This document shows positions 63,515-64,000 of a stretch of 64,000 nucleotides of DNA, piece by piece. A model generated the notes under the pieces. The model was not told where the DNA came from. It saw only the letters and a list, made by a program, of their open reading frames with translations, and did no database searches. A program made the translations under genes and the position numbers. Source of the stretch: Vibrio sp. CDRSL-10 TSBA (GTDB lineage: Bacteria > Pseudomonadota > Gammaproteobacteria > Enterobacterales > Vibrionaceae); assembly GCA_039696685.1 (NCBI GenBank), contig CP155566.1, positions 1,860,001 to 1,924,000 of the forward strand, written 5' to 3'. Position 1 is the first letter of the stretch. Every line of letters starts with the position of its first letter.

Positions 63515-64000
63515 AACGGCATGCCTCCTCGAAAGTTAAACGCGGTAAACGACCATACAGTTTGCTGCTGTCGCCATAGCCAATATTGATCATCAGGTTA
63601 GTTTTCCAGCTGGTGCCGGCAAAGAAGGTTTCATCCACCGCTTGCGGGTCGAAACCTGACAGCGGACCGGTATCCAGCCCCATGGCACGCGCGGCCAGAA
63701 TCATATATCCCGCCTGCATTGAACTGTTGCGCATTGCGGTTTCCTGGGCCAGCGCCTCACTGGACGTGAACCAGCTTTTCGCATCGCCGTGCGGAAACAG
63801 TGCGGGCAGCGCATCGTAAAACTGACTGTCATAAGCGACAATCACAGTTACAGGTGCAGACAGGGTTTTGTCCAGATTGCCTTTGGATAAAGTGGGTGCC
63901 AAACGGGCTTTCCCTTCTGCTGAAGTGACAAACACAAAACGCGCCGGAGAAACAGTTGGCGGATGTCGGCCCCATACACGTCAGTTGATAGAGCTGCTCA
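63507..64000 (-). CDS. rutE: Malonic semialdehyde reductase RutE (5' part outside the window), frameshifted
   Basis: Nitroreductase-fold enzyme, partial at the window edge. [21 protein letters not shown] is restored when GAAAC at 63949-63953 (+ strand) loses one [26 protein letters not shown] and [20 protein letters not shown] agree with RutE. Reduces malonic semialdehyde to 3-hydroxypropionate. Other rut genes are presumably beyond 64000. Confidence 0.9.

Overview
The window is chromosomal DNA from a Vibrio species. The evidence is the carboxynorspermidine polyamine cluster with its fused aminotransferase/decarboxylase, a FrhA/LapA-type cadherin adhesin beside TolC- and OmpA-like genes, the rsuA-radD-rplY neighbourhood, an Mrp antiporter, and an ERIC-type intergenic repeat. 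I cannot fix the species from sequence alone.

Layout: nrdB (5' end cut off by the window) and its ferredoxin partner (1-1.3 kb); a small hypothetical gene and a CinA-like gene (1.5-3.3 kb); a GntR-operator-controlled gluconate kinase and TRAP transporter operon (3.8-7.4 kb); a GcvR-like ACT protein and a chemoreceptor (7.7-10.2 kb); norspermidine biosynthesis (10.3-15.7 kb); a LapG-cleavable surface adhesin with divergent tolC/ompA genes (16.3-22.4 kb); nhaA; an AttEFGH-like ABC export operon (24-28.2 kb); a MATE pump and an SDR/DUF2867 protein (28.3-31.2 kb); a complete extracellular electron transfer conduit, cymA-pdsA divergent from mtrC-mtrA-mtrB (31.4-38.4 kb); a DUF2913 gene and a Bcr/CflA pump; rsuA, radD, a PepSY/two-component locus and rplY (41-46.6 kb); a short AT-rich accessory patch with hypothetical genes and a decayed acetyltransferase (46.8-48.6 kb); an acetyltransferase, a lipoprotein and the mrpA-G antiporter operon (48.6-55.4 kb); a zinc-ribbon protein, a tandem Usp protein, an ERIC element and a thioesterase; a secreted PAP2-type phosphatase with autotransporter-like repeats (57.9-60.1 kb); and a pyrimidine degradation segment, ydfG-like, NCS1 permease, rutF, rutE (60.3-64 kb).

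The strongest unexpected signal is technical or epigenetic. I found 25 frameshifts in otherwise intact genes. Every one is repaired by changing GAAAC (once GAAAAC) back to GAAC on one strand or the other, and the base before the G is never T. They fall in housekeeping and accessory genes alike, so I read them as one systematic indel artefact rather than gene decay. The affected genes are annotated at full length with the frameshift marked. Protein lengths quoted for them are after repair.

Functionally, the mtr locus would carry quinol electrons via CymA and the diheme shuttle PdsA to the MtrCAB outer-membrane conduit. The polyamine and adhesin blocks are both tied to biofilm formation in vibrios. 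The Mrp and NhaA antiporters serve Na+/pH homeostasis.
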